A DNA stretch of 64,000 nt from Fremontodendron californicum (lineage: Eukaryota; Streptophyta; Magnoliopsida; Malvales; Malvaceae), in NCBI GenBank assembly GCA_030761205.1, contig JAULJL010000046.1, positions 11,425,590-11,489,589 of the forward strand, in the 5' to 3' direction. This document shows, piece by piece, positions 34,501 to 44,379 of the stretch. The notes under the pieces were generated by a model. The model saw only the letters and a program-made list of their open reading frames with translations, searched no databases and was not told the DNA's origin. Each line of letters opens with the position of its first letter. Position 1 is the first letter of the stretch. The translations under genes and the position numbers were made by a program.

Positions 34501-37104
34501 AATCGGTTTTGGTGCCCTTACCGGCGGAACCTCGATAGTAGACGAGGGATTTCTTGAGGCCAATGCAGATAGGTTGTAGTAGTTGTTTTACTGAATAGAT
34601 GGGCTTGTCGATTCCAGTGGCCTTCCAAAACCCAGATCCTGATCCGGTCACCCTGTTTGGCCTTATGCTGTTTCTATACTTTCTCCCTCTCATGCAAAAG
34701 AAATACCTCTCTTTATCTCCCACACTGCTAACTTCTTCATCAAAAACACACACATTTATCTCAACTTAATTAAAACAATATTAATTCAGAAATGTTAACT
34801 AGTGTCTAGTTACTTTATCTTGACTCTAATAAAAATTAATATATTAAACGCAAGAAAAATAAAATAAAATAATAGTTAAATAATTTTTAACTGGTGTCTA
34901 TAGGCACATGTTAACCGGACCCTTAAATAACTCATATACATTAATATAATTATTTTTTGGGTTAACATGTAAATTGGCCCCTAAAGTATACCCATTTTTA
35001 TGATTTGGAACTTAAAGAAAAAAAATAATTCACGATTAGGTACTTGAACTTGTATTCCTTCAATCAAGTTATCCTAAGTAGCTAACGTCGTTACATAAAC
35101 GTTGACGTGACCTGATCGATTAATAGTAAGTCGTTACGTGTCAAAGTAAATTACCACATCAGCAAACTGTTTTTTCATTTTTAAAATAAAAATTAATAAA
35201 AGAAATTAAAAATTAAATAATAAATAATAAAATTTGGAAAAAAAGGAAGAGAGAGGAAGAGTCGGAAGGCGAGATCGACGACAGATCGAGAAAGAAAAAA
35301 AGAATTTTGTAAAAAGAGAAAAGAAGAAGAGAGAGGAAAGGGCGAAGGCAAGGACCGGCTGGCCGCCAGTTTGACTCTGGCTGATCAAATTTGAGGCCAG
35401 TCGGTAGGTACCCCCTCCAGTAGCAGTGCTGACGTGTAAAAGTTGACATGTGTCACGTTTTATTGGTAAAAAAAGACATGTCATCAAACCGTTAAGTTTT
35501 GGACTAACGTGAGTGACAGAAGTAATATTTGGGTACCTAATCGTGAATTTTTTTTTTTTTTAGGTATCAAATTGTGAAAAAATGTATAACTCAAGGGCTA
35601 ATTTGTATATTAACCCTTATTCTTTTAACACTTTGGCAAAAATTTTGTTGAATTATAAACAAGCACTCAAATTGAATTCAGGATTTAGTCTAAATGGTTC
35701 ATGTAATCACCCATAATTAGAGGTTGCATTCATCAAGTTTGAGATTCGAATTCAAATAACTGTATTCCTTTTACTTATTGCTTGACTACGACCTCTTTAA
35801 TTTATATATATATAAAAAAGAAGCACTCAAATTCTAGCTACATTTATGTATGTTACACTCAATTTTGGTCTTGTTTAATTTGTTTAAACTCTTTGTAGTT
35901 TTGGTCTTGTTTCACAATATTCTATCTTCTTAATTATATTTTTATTAACTATTTTAATTTGACAGAGAGAGAGAGAGAAAGAAAAAAAAAAACTCCCCCA
36001 GGAAAGAATCAATGCAATTTTCCTTTCCTTGAGAAGGACATGCATGTAAGAATTCAAACATTGTTATCATTGTTTTTTTGCGTGGGATGGAGATTATTTT
36101 TTTTTCTTTCTTTTCCTTTTTGAAGTAAAAGATGGACGTTAATTACTATTGTGTTTGAAAGAATATGTCAAAAATCAACAGCCTGCCTGTATTAAAGCTT
36201 TTTTTTTTTTTTTTGGACTTCAAATATATAAATATATATATTTGAAATCAAGATTATAAAAAGTCATTGAAATCAAAATTTAACAATTGTTTAACTTTTC
36301 TTAAATATTATATAACTCTCCTTTTTTCTTTTTTTCTTTTTTTGAGTACAATATAGAACATTGCTACTTGAACTAAGTTCAATTGTCTAAACATTAATAT
36401 CCCTTAAAAATTTAGACAAATGTTTTTCAATCAAGATTATAAACGACCCCAATTATTACTTAATAGCTGATGAACAGCAAATTAACCTCGTTGTATTTGC
36501 TCTATTCATAACCTAATTAATCTATCAAAAAAAAAAATCATAACCTAATTAGTTTCCCCGTATATCTTACTTTTTATAAGTATTTGCTTAATTCACCATC
36601 CATGGTTGATGATGAAATGAAAACCCTACGGTTCCTTCCATTAATACAAACAAGTTTAAGAATCAATATTTTCTTATGGCAAAAGCGATTTCTTAATTAA
36701 TTATCTGAATGATGAATAATATTATCTCTCTAGCTATCTTATTTGGGCTGCAGTTTGACCTGGGTTGACGTTCAAAATCAAAATCTTCAAGCTGATTCTT
36801 AACCTTAATTTATTAAACACAAATATATATAGCAGAAAGAAAAGAAACGGAATTAACAGATATATATATATATATAATACTAACTTGGAAGATCCCATGG
36901 ATCATGTTTGTAGATGTCAATCTGTTTGATGATTTCAATACTGATAGGTTTCTTCTCAACCTTTCGCCGCAGATAAAACCCAACAAGTTCTTCGTCTGTT
37001 GGGTGAAATCGAAACCCTGGAAACATCACTTGATCTCCATCCTTATTATTCCTCCCCTTCTGATCATCATCATCCCTACAATTGTTCATCTTTGTTTCCT
37101 CCAT
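28512..37104 (-). CDS. JUB1: NAC transcription factor, JUNGBRUNNEN1/ANAC042 type (3 exons)
   Basis: Exons 37104-36885, 34734-34430, 28946-28512, with GT/AG borders and matching phase; 319 residues. The NAC domain (about 28-180) has all subdomains: FPGFRFHPTDEELVGFYLRRKV, IDIYKHDPWDLPKVSSVGDKERYFF, RPNRVTGSGSGFWKATGIDKPIYS, LKKSLVYYRGSAGKGTKTDWMMHEFRLP and EVWTLCRIFKR. The C-terminal 130 residues are a divergent, Asn- and acid-rich activation region ending CPCHAFDCT. RNSIRPNRVTGSG, GIDKP and YRGSAGKGTKTDWMMHEF point to the ANAC042/JUB1 clade (Arabidopsis AT2G43000, recalled), a nuclear regulator of hydrogen-peroxide levels, stress tolerance and ageing. Odd points: an extra Gly-Ser in GSGSGFW, and a longer segment before IGLKKS (SVKQLLQPIC) than in Arabidopsis. 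Intron 2 is 5.48 kb because of nested transposons; without them it would be about 0.35 kb. Intron 1 (2.15 kb) carries a foldback element and a SINE. Confidence 0.92.
29186..29550. repeat. hAT left subterminal array: about 22 x 16 bp (GGTTCGGG-rich)
   Basis: The unit is close to 'ggttcgggctcattcg', with c/t and a/g variants. Because 16 is not a multiple of three and the unit lacks stops, all three plus-strand frames stay open, giving spurious frames of up to 143 codons. Paired GGG tracts every unit could form G-quadruplexes on the plus strand. Confidence 0.9.
30004..30210 (+). pseudogene. Captured exons of UDP-N-acetylglucosamine pyrophosphorylase
   Basis: The first exon, 30004-30096 (acceptor 'ttttag', donor 'gtaaac'), encodes (N)IGLPSGKSLFQLQAERI, then LCVQRLAAQAMNEG. 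The intron is 30097-30170. The second exon starts after 'ctgcag' at 30171, continues in phase as GSAGSVTIHWYI, and is then cut off at about 30210 in a small 'acactggta' duplication. This matches, from memory, the segment directly after the nucleotide-binding GxGTRLG loop of plant UDP-GlcNAc pyrophosphorylases (Arabidopsis GlcNAc1pUT: NIGLPSGKSLFQIQAERILC...). The enzyme makes UDP-GlcNAc from UTP and GlcNAc-1-phosphate; this fragment has no catalytic capacity alone. Retention of the intron shows DNA-level capture by the hAT, not reverse transcription. Confidence 0.82.
30629..32786 (+). CDS. hAT transposase with BED zinc finger (3 coding exons)
   Basis: Exons 30629-32203, 32346-32649 and 32737-32786, all GT/AG and in phase, give 642 residues. 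The BED finger is C58-x2-C61...H79-x3-C83. DMWTS and TLDNASNM carry the expected catalytic acidic residues of the RNase-H-like core. LDVPTRWNSTYLMLER is the conserved hAT W/NSTY block. The C-terminal dimerisation region reads LDYWKKNQFRYPILAQVAKDVLSIPVTTVASESAFSMGGRVI across exon 2. Such proteins bind the subterminal repeats and excise the element in the nucleus. The frame stays open upstream of 30629, but an acceptor 'tttttgcag' ends at 30606, so the ATG at 30629 in the following exon is the likely start and a 5' UTR intron precedes it. No stop or frameshift was found. Confidence 0.9.
33567..33806. repeat. hAT right subterminal array: about 15 x 16 bp
   Basis: Same unit and same orientation as the left array. 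Positions 33659-33806 are identical, by my reading, to 29410-29557 (148 bp). Terminal GGGTTCGGG motifs continue to about 33870, next to the right inverted repeat. Confidence 0.88.
34959..35616. mobile_element. Mutator-type foldback element with a GC-richer core
   Basis: The left arm (from GGGTTAACATGTAAATT) and the complement of the right arm (GGGTTAATATACAAATT) align for about 130-200 bases, sharing 'aattcacgattaggtac'. Flanks are 'ttatttttt' and 'ttattcttt', a 9-bp duplication with one mismatch, as for MULEs. The core at about 35240-35420 is unlike the arms (purine-rich, GC-richer, with 'ggccagtcggtaggtacc'), and may be acquired sequence. No protein family was recognised there. Confidence 0.72.
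35674..35820 (+). mobile_element. tRNA-derived SINE with a perfect 13-bp target duplication
   Basis: AAGCACTCAAATT occurs at 35661-35673 and again at 35821-35833. Between them, 147 bp begin with a box-A-like 'ttagtctaaatggttc', have a box-B-like 'gagattcgaattc' about 60 bases later, and end in a TA/A-rich tail ('tatataaaaaag'). That is the layout of a plant RNA polymerase III SINE. It sits in NAC intron 1. Confidence 0.75.
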
Positions 37105-39465
37105 TAATTTCTCTCTCTCTCTTTGTCAATGATGATATATATATTTTTTTCTCCTTTTAACTCAAAGTGTCTCAAAGTCTCTCAAAGCATTTGCTTCTTA
37201 TACTAGCTGTGGATAGGTGAATGTTTGGGTCAACACAAGACTTTTGATTAAGAGATCTTTAGGAGTCTTGCTAAGGGGGAAAAAAAAAGTCGTCCATTTG
37301 CTAATATTTCCTGATCTTAGATAATAAAGTAAAACTCAGGGTTTAATTCGGTTAATTCATGGAATCATTTTTAAAAGATGATGTCTAGTAATTTTGAGAT
37401 TCAAATTTTAATATTTGTAATTCCTTATCTATTCTCCTGTGGTGACTTTCTTTGTACCAAAAAGAATAGATAAAGTTAATGGTTTTGCTAACGAGTGCCC
37501 TTAAGGCACTCTTTAAAATTAATTAATATATTATTTATAGTAATAGCATTGTATTAAATACAGTAATTGGTAATTTTATTCATCACTTTTAATGTATTAA
37601 ATGAAAATATTACTATATATAGTAATCTTAAAAAGTGTCATAAGGGCACTCATTAGCAAAATCAAAAGTTAATATGTATTCATGGTGATTTGATGCTTAA
37701 ATTGTTTAAGCTTTTAAGGCTAGAAAATGTAATTGGAAAGTATAATTTACACATTATAAAGAATTATAATATACTCAATGGAAGTATAATTTACACATAT
37801 GATGTAGGCAATGACAATTGACTATTACAATCCATATGTGATGACACTTGCATTTATAGGTTGAAAATTAAAACCAGAAGCTTTCAAAGCTACCATTCTT
37901 GTGAAAATATCTCCCTAAATGCCACCATCAAAGAAAATCAAGTACACATGCACTATCGGTTTAAAACAATAATAATTCATTTCGTTTCAAATTAAATATT
38001 CACTTGTTAAATGATAGAAAATTTTAGGAATATGAAATATTTTATCCCTTACTAGGAAAGTATAATTTTAATTAGGAGTATGACAGTGATCATTTTTAAT
38101 TTGAGATTTGAGAATTTTAGTAACAGTAGACATGAAATTTTAAGTCAACCGAAATGGATTCCTTGCTGATTACAAGTTCACACTGAGAGAAAGTGAGAGA
38201 TTTCACTAAACTTTATATAGATTTTATAATTTTATAATTTGTGTATGCGTATTGTATTTATATTTTAAAAAATTATTAAATATGTCAATCTTAAAAATGA
38301 ATGTGATATGTGTATTAAACATGTCATGTTAAATTGTTAATCAAATTTAAATGTATCGTGTTTATTTAACTATTTCATGTTTATTATTATATCTGTATCA
38401 TGTTTTTATATCAAGTTCAAAATTATGACATCTAACTTTACAAAACGAGATTCTATGTAAAAGTAAAAAACCAAACAATTCTTGAAGTTCATTTTTTTTT
38501 TAAAAACTATCAAATAAGCTATGTCATAAGTCAGAACCCAAAACATATAAAAATTAATTAAAAAGGAGTTTGGCCAGAAAAAAAGGATTTGATTGGAAAA
38601 TTTAGTAATTGATTGTTAATTAACTTGTTGATTGTGATTTTAACCTAAAATGAGCAGATTAATTTGAAGAAATAGGGCGGTTTCAATAATTAGAGAAAGT
38701 AGGTAAGAATGCATGGGGAAGATACGTGTATATTTCACAAGCCTAACAGTTTGATGCCCATTTTTGCGTTTCAGCTGGTAACCATGATTTAATTATGCTT
38801 AAGTATTACAATATATTTGGGTTTATTTTATTTACACTTTTGGTTTCAACTTTTTTCACTTACCATCCTCTATTCCCCCCCCCCCCCCCTCCTTCAATTA
38901 GCATCTTTTGCATACGTTTTCATTCCATAGGAATTACGCCATTAATTTACATGATAAAATTATGAATATACCCTTAATTTTTTAAATCTAGTATTGACCT
39001 TACCTCTATTTACTTAATTCATACGGATATTATTCTTATGAATCTTCAAATTCGTAACTTTCAAAAGTCAAATCACATTTCATACCATCTGAGTTAATAT
39101 TTCAATTGACTAAAATATATAGCTTAGATCGGAAGGTATTTTGATATTCTTTTAAGTGAATTTGACGGTATAATCTTTTTTTAGAATAAAATTTAATTAT
39201 ATAACCTTTTTTAGGAACAAAATTTAATTATCGGGTAGTAAGTGAGAAACATATCACAATGTATTATGTGAGACAAATTAAAACCACCCGAAGTGTAGAT
39301 GGAGTTTAATCTACATATTTTACAAAACAAATCTAAATTTAAAGTATTAAGAACATAAATAAAATTAAGGATATATATATACGTAAATTCAAAGGGATCT
39401 GTGAATAAGACCAAGATCTAGCTTATTATAACTACATATATCTTTTTTTGTAAGGTTTCTTAGGT
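37105..39465. other. NAC promoter side and AT-rich intergenic region
   Basis: Just beyond the NAC start (37104) come a CT-rich leader and a TATA-like 'atatatat' near 37136. A W-box core (TTGACC on the minus strand) lies near 37229. Further right are a MITE (37481-37664), decayed repeats (38200-38440) and a poly-C run (about 38874-38889). No gene was recognised. Confidence 0.55.
37481..37664. mobile_element. MITE with GGTTTTGCTAACGAGTGCCC ends, 9-bp duplication
   Basis: The left end GGTTTTGCTAACGAGTGCCC pairs with the complement of the right end (GATTTTGCTAATGAGTGCCC). AAAGTTAAT flanks it at 37472-37480 and 37665-37673. The 184-bp element has no coding capacity; 9-bp duplication and G-starting ends suggest the Mutator type. 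A sister copy lies at 45411-45593. Confidence 0.8.
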
Positions 39466-39470
39466 TTAAG

Positions 39471-40001
39471 TGTTGAATATGGCTCAAAGTCATCAAAGGA
39501 GGCTTACCACCTACCAAGGAAGCTTCCACCAAAGCCACCAACCAAAGCCACTAGCTATGTGTTCCCACCATAATAGTTGGTGGATGGTGGCTACTTTGTT
39601 TGCCACTAGCTATGTGTTCCCACCATAATAGTTGGTGGATGGTGGTTACTTTGTTTGCCACTAACTATGTGTTCACACCATGGATGGTGCCTATAAAAGG
39701 CCATGTTGAGTGAGAGAGAGAGGGTGAGTGAGATAGAGTTGGAGAGCTCCAAAGGTGAGCTCCAAGAGCACCCTTCCGGTAGAGATGTGAGAGCTCTAGA
39801 GAGAGCCCCTCCCGGTTGAGTGTGTGCTATAGAGAGCACTTGTAATACGTATCTCGTGTAATACTCCATCTCCGATAAATACAAAGCTTTGCTCCTCCTC
39901 CCGTGGACGTAGGCATATTGGCCGAACCACGTAAAATTATCGATGTTTTTTCAGTGTGTTTTTTATCGGTTTTAGTAATCTCGTTTTAGTTCCGCACAAC
40001 A
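39471..40001 (+). repeat. 5' LTR of the copia element
   Basis: Starts TGTTGAATATGG and ends CCGCACAACA. A TATA box (TATAAAAG, 39692-39699) marks the U3/R promoter. U3 has an internal tandem duplication of about 55 bp ('ctagctatgtgttcccacc...') plus a partial third copy. Confidence 0.93.
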
Positions 40002-40004
40002 AAT

Positions 40005-40017
40005 TGGTATCAGAGCC
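40005..40017 (+). other. Primer-binding site (initiator tRNA-Met) of the copia element
   Basis: TGGTATCAGAGCC, complementary to the 3' end of plant initiator tRNA-Met, three bases after the 5' LTR. Confidence 0.9.
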
Positions 40018-40129
40018 AAATTTTACGTAAAACCGAGTTTGTTCGATTCTGTCCGTTTTTTCAAAAGTGCTCCAATTTGTGTTTTGAAAATACCAGGTTG
40101 AAGAGGTCGTTGAGAGGAGTGCAGCAGAA

Positions 40130-40345
40130 TCAACCGGAGCACCAGAGGAGGCCGCACGCGCCCACACGCGCCGCCAGAAGAATCGCGAGTGGGTCTCACT
40201 CGCCCACGCGCCGCACGCGCTCCAGAGGCTGAAGACGCGTGAAGCCCACGCGCCCCACGCGCCGGTAACACCCAGTCTGCACGCGCCCCACGCGCCGCCC
40301 CACGCGCCGCCGTACGCGCCCCACGCGCCGCCGCAGCTCCGACCA
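40130..40345. repeat. GC-rich 'CACGCGCC' repeats in the copia leader
   Basis: Many short degenerate copies of 'cccacgcgccgc' make the most GC-rich patch of the window, directly after the primer-binding region. It is open in more than one frame on both strands (Ala/Pro/His- or Arg/Gly-rich translations) but resembles no Gag. It may be a structured leader. Confidence 0.7.
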
Positions 40346-40779
40346 ACTTTTTCGGGCCATTTTTTGAGCCGTTTCAGAACACTATTCCGAGACTTTTCCG
40401 AGCCGGTTGAGCTAAACCGAGTCCATTTCGAGCCACCTGCAGCAGAATGTTCGCAAAATATTCACCGTGTGTCCAAAATTTACACAGTTGGACCCGTTCC
40501 TGGCTATTTCGACTATTCCGGACTCAACCGCGGCATCCGTTTTTCCATACAGATAACGAAAAAAAACTTTGAGTTGGTAATTTTGTTTTATTACCATGGC
40601 AGAATCATTATAGACAACTGAAACAACCAGCAGCGCACCATCAAGTTCTTACATCAGAAAGAACTCGATGACCACTGCAAAGTTCGAGGTGGAGAAATTT
40701 GATAGCACCACGTAACTTTGGCATGTGGCAGTGCGAAGTACTGGACCTGTGAGTTCGTGAAGGATAAGTAGGAAGTGTA

Positions 40780-41170
40780 GATCCCGTCCAGTAGGAGGTG
40801 AAGATCCTGTCCAGTCCAGTTCAGTAGACAGTGAAGATCCCGTCCAGTAGGAGGTGAAGATCCTGTCCAGTCCAGTTCAGTAGACAGTGAAGATCCCGTC
40901 TAGCAGGAGGTGAAGATCCTGTTCAGTCCAGTTCAGTAGACAGTGAAGATCCTGTCCAGTAGGAGGTGAAGATCCTGTCCAGTCCAGTTCAGTAGACAGT
41001 GAAGATCCCGTCCAGTAGGAGGTGAAGATCCTGTCCAGTCCAGTTCAGTAGACAGTGAAGATCCTGTCCAGTCCAGTTCAGTAGACAGTGAAGATCCCGT
41101 CCAGTAGGAGGTGAAGATCCTGTCCAGCCCAGTTCAGTAGACAGTGAAGATCCCGTCCAGTAGGAGGTGA
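40780..41170. repeat. Copia internal array A: 56-bp tandem repeat
   Basis: The unit starts 'agtagacagtgaagatcc' and contains 'agtaggaggtgaagatcc'; neighbouring copies start exactly 56 bases apart (for example 40823 and 40879), with about six copies, one shortened. It lies where gag would be expected. Frames are interrupted by stops. Confidence 0.85.
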
Positions 41171-41189
41171 AGATCCTGTCAAGTCCAGT

Positions 41190-41800
41190 CCAGTAGGCGG
41201 TGGATATCCTATCTAGGAGAAGAATCCTATTAATCCGCGAAGGACCAGTAGACGGTGAAGATCATGTCCAGTCCAGTCCAGTAGGCGGTGGATATCCTAT
41301 CTAGGAGAAGAATCCTATTAATCTACGAAGGACCAGTAGATGGTGAAGATCATGTCCAGTCCAGTCCAGTAGGCGGTGGATATCCTATCTAGGAGAAGAA
41401 TCCTGTTAATCCGCGAAGGACCAGTAGACGGTGAAGATCATGTCCAGTCCAGTAGGCGGTGGATATCCTATCTAGGAGAAGAATCCTGTTAATTCGCGAA
41501 GGACCAGTGGACGGTGAAGATCCTGTCCAGTCCAGTCCAGTAGGTGGTGGATATCCTATCTAGGAGAAGAATCCTGTTAATCCGCGAAGGACCAGTGGAC
41601 GGTGAAGATCCTGTCTAGTAGGCGGTGGATATCCTATCTAGGAGAAGAATCCTGTTAATCCGCGAAGGAGCAGTAGACGGTGAAGATCATGTCCAGTCAA
41701 GTCCAGTAGGCGGTGGATATCCTATCTAGGAGAAGAATCCTGTTAATCCGCGAAGGACCGATAGATGGATGAAGATCCTGTTTAGGAAAAGTATTATCGA
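41190..41800. repeat. Copia internal array B: 78-89-bp tandem repeat
   Basis: Seven copies, each marked by 'tggatatcctatctaggag' and 'cgcgaaggacc', spaced 78-89 bases apart (anchors near 41211, 41289, 41378, 41460, 41548, 41626, 41714). It shares 'gaagatcctgtccagt' with array A, so both likely grew from one ancestral motif. Confidence 0.85.
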
Positions 41801-42045
41801 CAATCTGCAAGGGACGAGTGTGCCTAGTGTTGGACACTAAAGGAAAGGCTGTCCTGACAAGAGAGGTCGATTGTGATAGTTGCTCAAAAGACTGATAGAG
41901 AAGAAGACTCTGCTTTCACAGTTTAAGGTGGAGATACATCCTTCCAATCAAGGGATTCCGGATGTTCATACCAGATGTGTTCGAACCGAGAGTGTTTCTC
42001 AAGCTATCAAGAGCTTGATGGAAGAATTGTCCTTATGGGCAACGA

Positions 42046-44307
42046 TGTCACACTAGAGGTATTGGAACGATCCGACTAAAAATGCATGACGGTACAATCA
42101 GACAACTTACAGATGTAAGGTATGTCCCTGATCTCAAGAAGAACCTCATATCACTGGGGGTCTTAGACTCAAATGGTTACAAGATGACCATTCAGAATGG
42201 AGTCCTGAAGGTTGTACGTGAAGCATTCTTAGCAATGAAGGAAATCTGTCAGAATGATGAGATAATCCGACACTTCACTGTTCCTGGCACTCCCCAGCAG
42301 AATGGAGTTGCAGAAAGGATGAACAGAACTTTGGTTGATAAAGTTTGCTGCATGTTATCCCAGTCGGGCTTGAGCAAAGCAATTTTGGGCGGAGGCTTTA
42401 TAGTACGCCTCCCACATTATCAACAGACTACCCTCCACTGCAATTGATGGGAAAACTCCCATAGAGGTGTGGTCCGGACATTCTGCCACTGATTATGATC
42501 GGCTTCGTATTTACGGATGCTTAACTGGATCCTAGAGCCAAGAAAGCTGTCTTCTTGGGCTTTAGTGAAGGAGTAAAGGCATTCCGACTGTGGAACCTTG
42601 AGTCAAAGAAAGTCATCGTAAGCCGAGATGTTACCTTTGACGAATCTGTAATGCTGAAACTGTCAACTCCAGAGAATGTGAACCATGATTGTCTGAAGCA
42701 GGTGGAGTTTGAATTTGAAGATGCTGGTTAAAATTCTGATGAATCTGAACCAGAATCTGATGACACCTTAACTGAAGTGGAGGAGTCATCACCGGAAATC
42801 TTTCAGCAACCTGAATTTATTGCCACCAGCAGACCGAAAAGACATATTCGGAAACCTGCTCGGTACACAGACATGGTGGCATTCGCCCTTCCAGTAATTG
42901 ATGATGATGTCCCGATCAATTACAAAGAAGCTGTAAACAGCCCAGAGCATGCTCAGTGGAAGGAGGCGATGGATGAAGAGATGACATCACTTCATCAGAA
43001 TCAGACTTGGAAGTTGGTTCCACTTCCAACACTCAAAAGAACAATTGGGTGCAAATGGGTCTTTGCCAAAAAAGGAGGGTGCTACCGGCAAAGACAGTAT
43101 CAGATACAAAGCCAGACTGGTAGCCAAAGGTTACGCTCAAAAAGAAGGAATAGACTACAATGAGGTATTTTCACCTGTTGTTAAGCATGCATCTATTCGG
43201 ATACTATTGGCTTTAGTAGCACAGTATGACCTAGAGTTAGTTCAACTTGATGTAAAAACTGCATTCCTCCATGGTTCCTTAGAGGAGGAAATTTATATGA
43301 CTCAACCAGAAGGTTTTGGAGTCCCCGGTCGCGAAGACTAGAAAAACAAGTTGAACCGGTCACTGTATGGTCTGAAACAATCCCGTGACAGCTGTACAAA
43401 CGGTTGGACTGTTTCATGACAGGATGAAAAGTACACACGCAGTCAATTTGATCACTGTGTTTATTTCCGGAAACTTCAAGATGAATCATTTGTCTATCTG
43501 CTGGCAAGGTGGAGATCGACAGGCTAAAGGCTCAACTGAGCTCAGAGTTCGAGATGAAGGATCTTGGAGAAGCCAATAAATTATTGGGAAGGAGATCAGA
43601 ATAGACAGAAAAATTGACTCAGGCTCAGTGCATTGATGGATCATGCCAATGCAGTAGGTGTCCTCATGTATGCAATGGTGTGTACGAGACCTGATATTTC
43701 ACATGCTGTCAGTATGGTAAGCAGGTACATGCATAATCCTGGTAAAGGCCATTGGCAAGCTGTGAAATGGATTCGAAGGTACATTCATGGTACTGTGGAA
43801 ACAGGCTTAAAATTCGAGAGAAGTAAAATTATTGGCAAGCATCTTGTCGGATATGTGGATTCAGACTATGCTGGAGATCTTGATAAGCGTCGTTCAACTA
43901 CTGGTTATGTGTTCACCATAACAGGAGGACCAGTAAGTTGGAGATCAACTTTACAGTTAACGGTAGCTTTGTCTACAACAGAAGCAGAGTACATGGCTGT
44001 AACGGAAGCTTTCAAGGAAGCAATTTGGCTTCAAGGATTGATTGATGATTTCGGGATAGCACAGGAAAAGGTAGATGTTTTCTGCGATAGTCAGAGTGCC
44101 ATTTGCCTAGCTAAGAACCAAGTTCATCACAGTCGGACCAAGCATATTGATGTTCGCTACCACTTTATCCGAGAAATAGTAGATGAAGGAAACATTCTAC
44201 TACAGAAGATCGGGACTGCAGATAATCCCGCAGATATGCTAACCAAAATAGTTTCTGGGATCAAGTTTCAACATTGTTTGGACTTGATCAATGTCTCTCG
44301 AGTTTAA
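42046..44307 (+). pseudogene. Degenerate copia pol: integrase, RT and RNase H fragments
   Basis: In order: a pre-integrase piece (RYVPDLKKNLISLGVLDSNGY), the far end of the integrase core (TVPGTPQQNGVAERMNRT), a post-core segment, the start of RT (WKLVPLPTLKRTIGCKWVFAKK; DVKTAFLHGSLEEEIYMTQPEGF), then a fairly long RNase H frame (43633-44307: ARPDISHAV-like MVCTRPDISHAVSMVSRYM, DSDYAGDLDKRRSTTGY, TTEAEYMAVTEAFKEAIW, HIDVRYHFIRE). Several frameshifts and stops separate the pieces. The YVDD-containing catalytic part of RT (near 43500) and the integrase zinc finger with the first catalytic acids are deleted. Confidence 0.9.
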
Positions 44308-44379
44308 AGCATCTGAAGGAGGAATGGAGGAAGCTCTGATCAGTGAATTCTCTCTGTGGATTCTCGCCAAGGTGGAGAT

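Larger units (their letters stand above)
34735..36884. other. NAC intron 1 (2.15 kb) with several insertions
   Basis: Contains a foldback element (34959-35616) and a SINE (35674-35820), listed separately, plus a degenerate MITE-like stretch just after the exon ('actagtgtct' / 'actggtgtct', 34798-34920), a GA-rich tract at about 35968-35990 and poly-T tracts. No coding sequence was recognised. Confidence 0.65.

Noticed and set aside
39606..39884. A 92-codon antisense frame repeated in both copia LTRs (also 44515-44793)
   Set aside because: It is antisense within the LTR, overlaps the promoter region, has no family similarity, and is preserved only because the LTRs are nearly identical.
40023..40346. 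107-codon Ala/Arg/Gly-rich minus-strand frame
   Set aside because: Generated by the GC-rich CACGCGCC repeats of the copia leader; no protein family matches and the antisense strand is not expected to be translated.
40780..41800. CRISPR-like regularly spaced repeats
   Set aside because: The units are contiguous tandem repeats without unique spacers, inside a plant retrotransposon.
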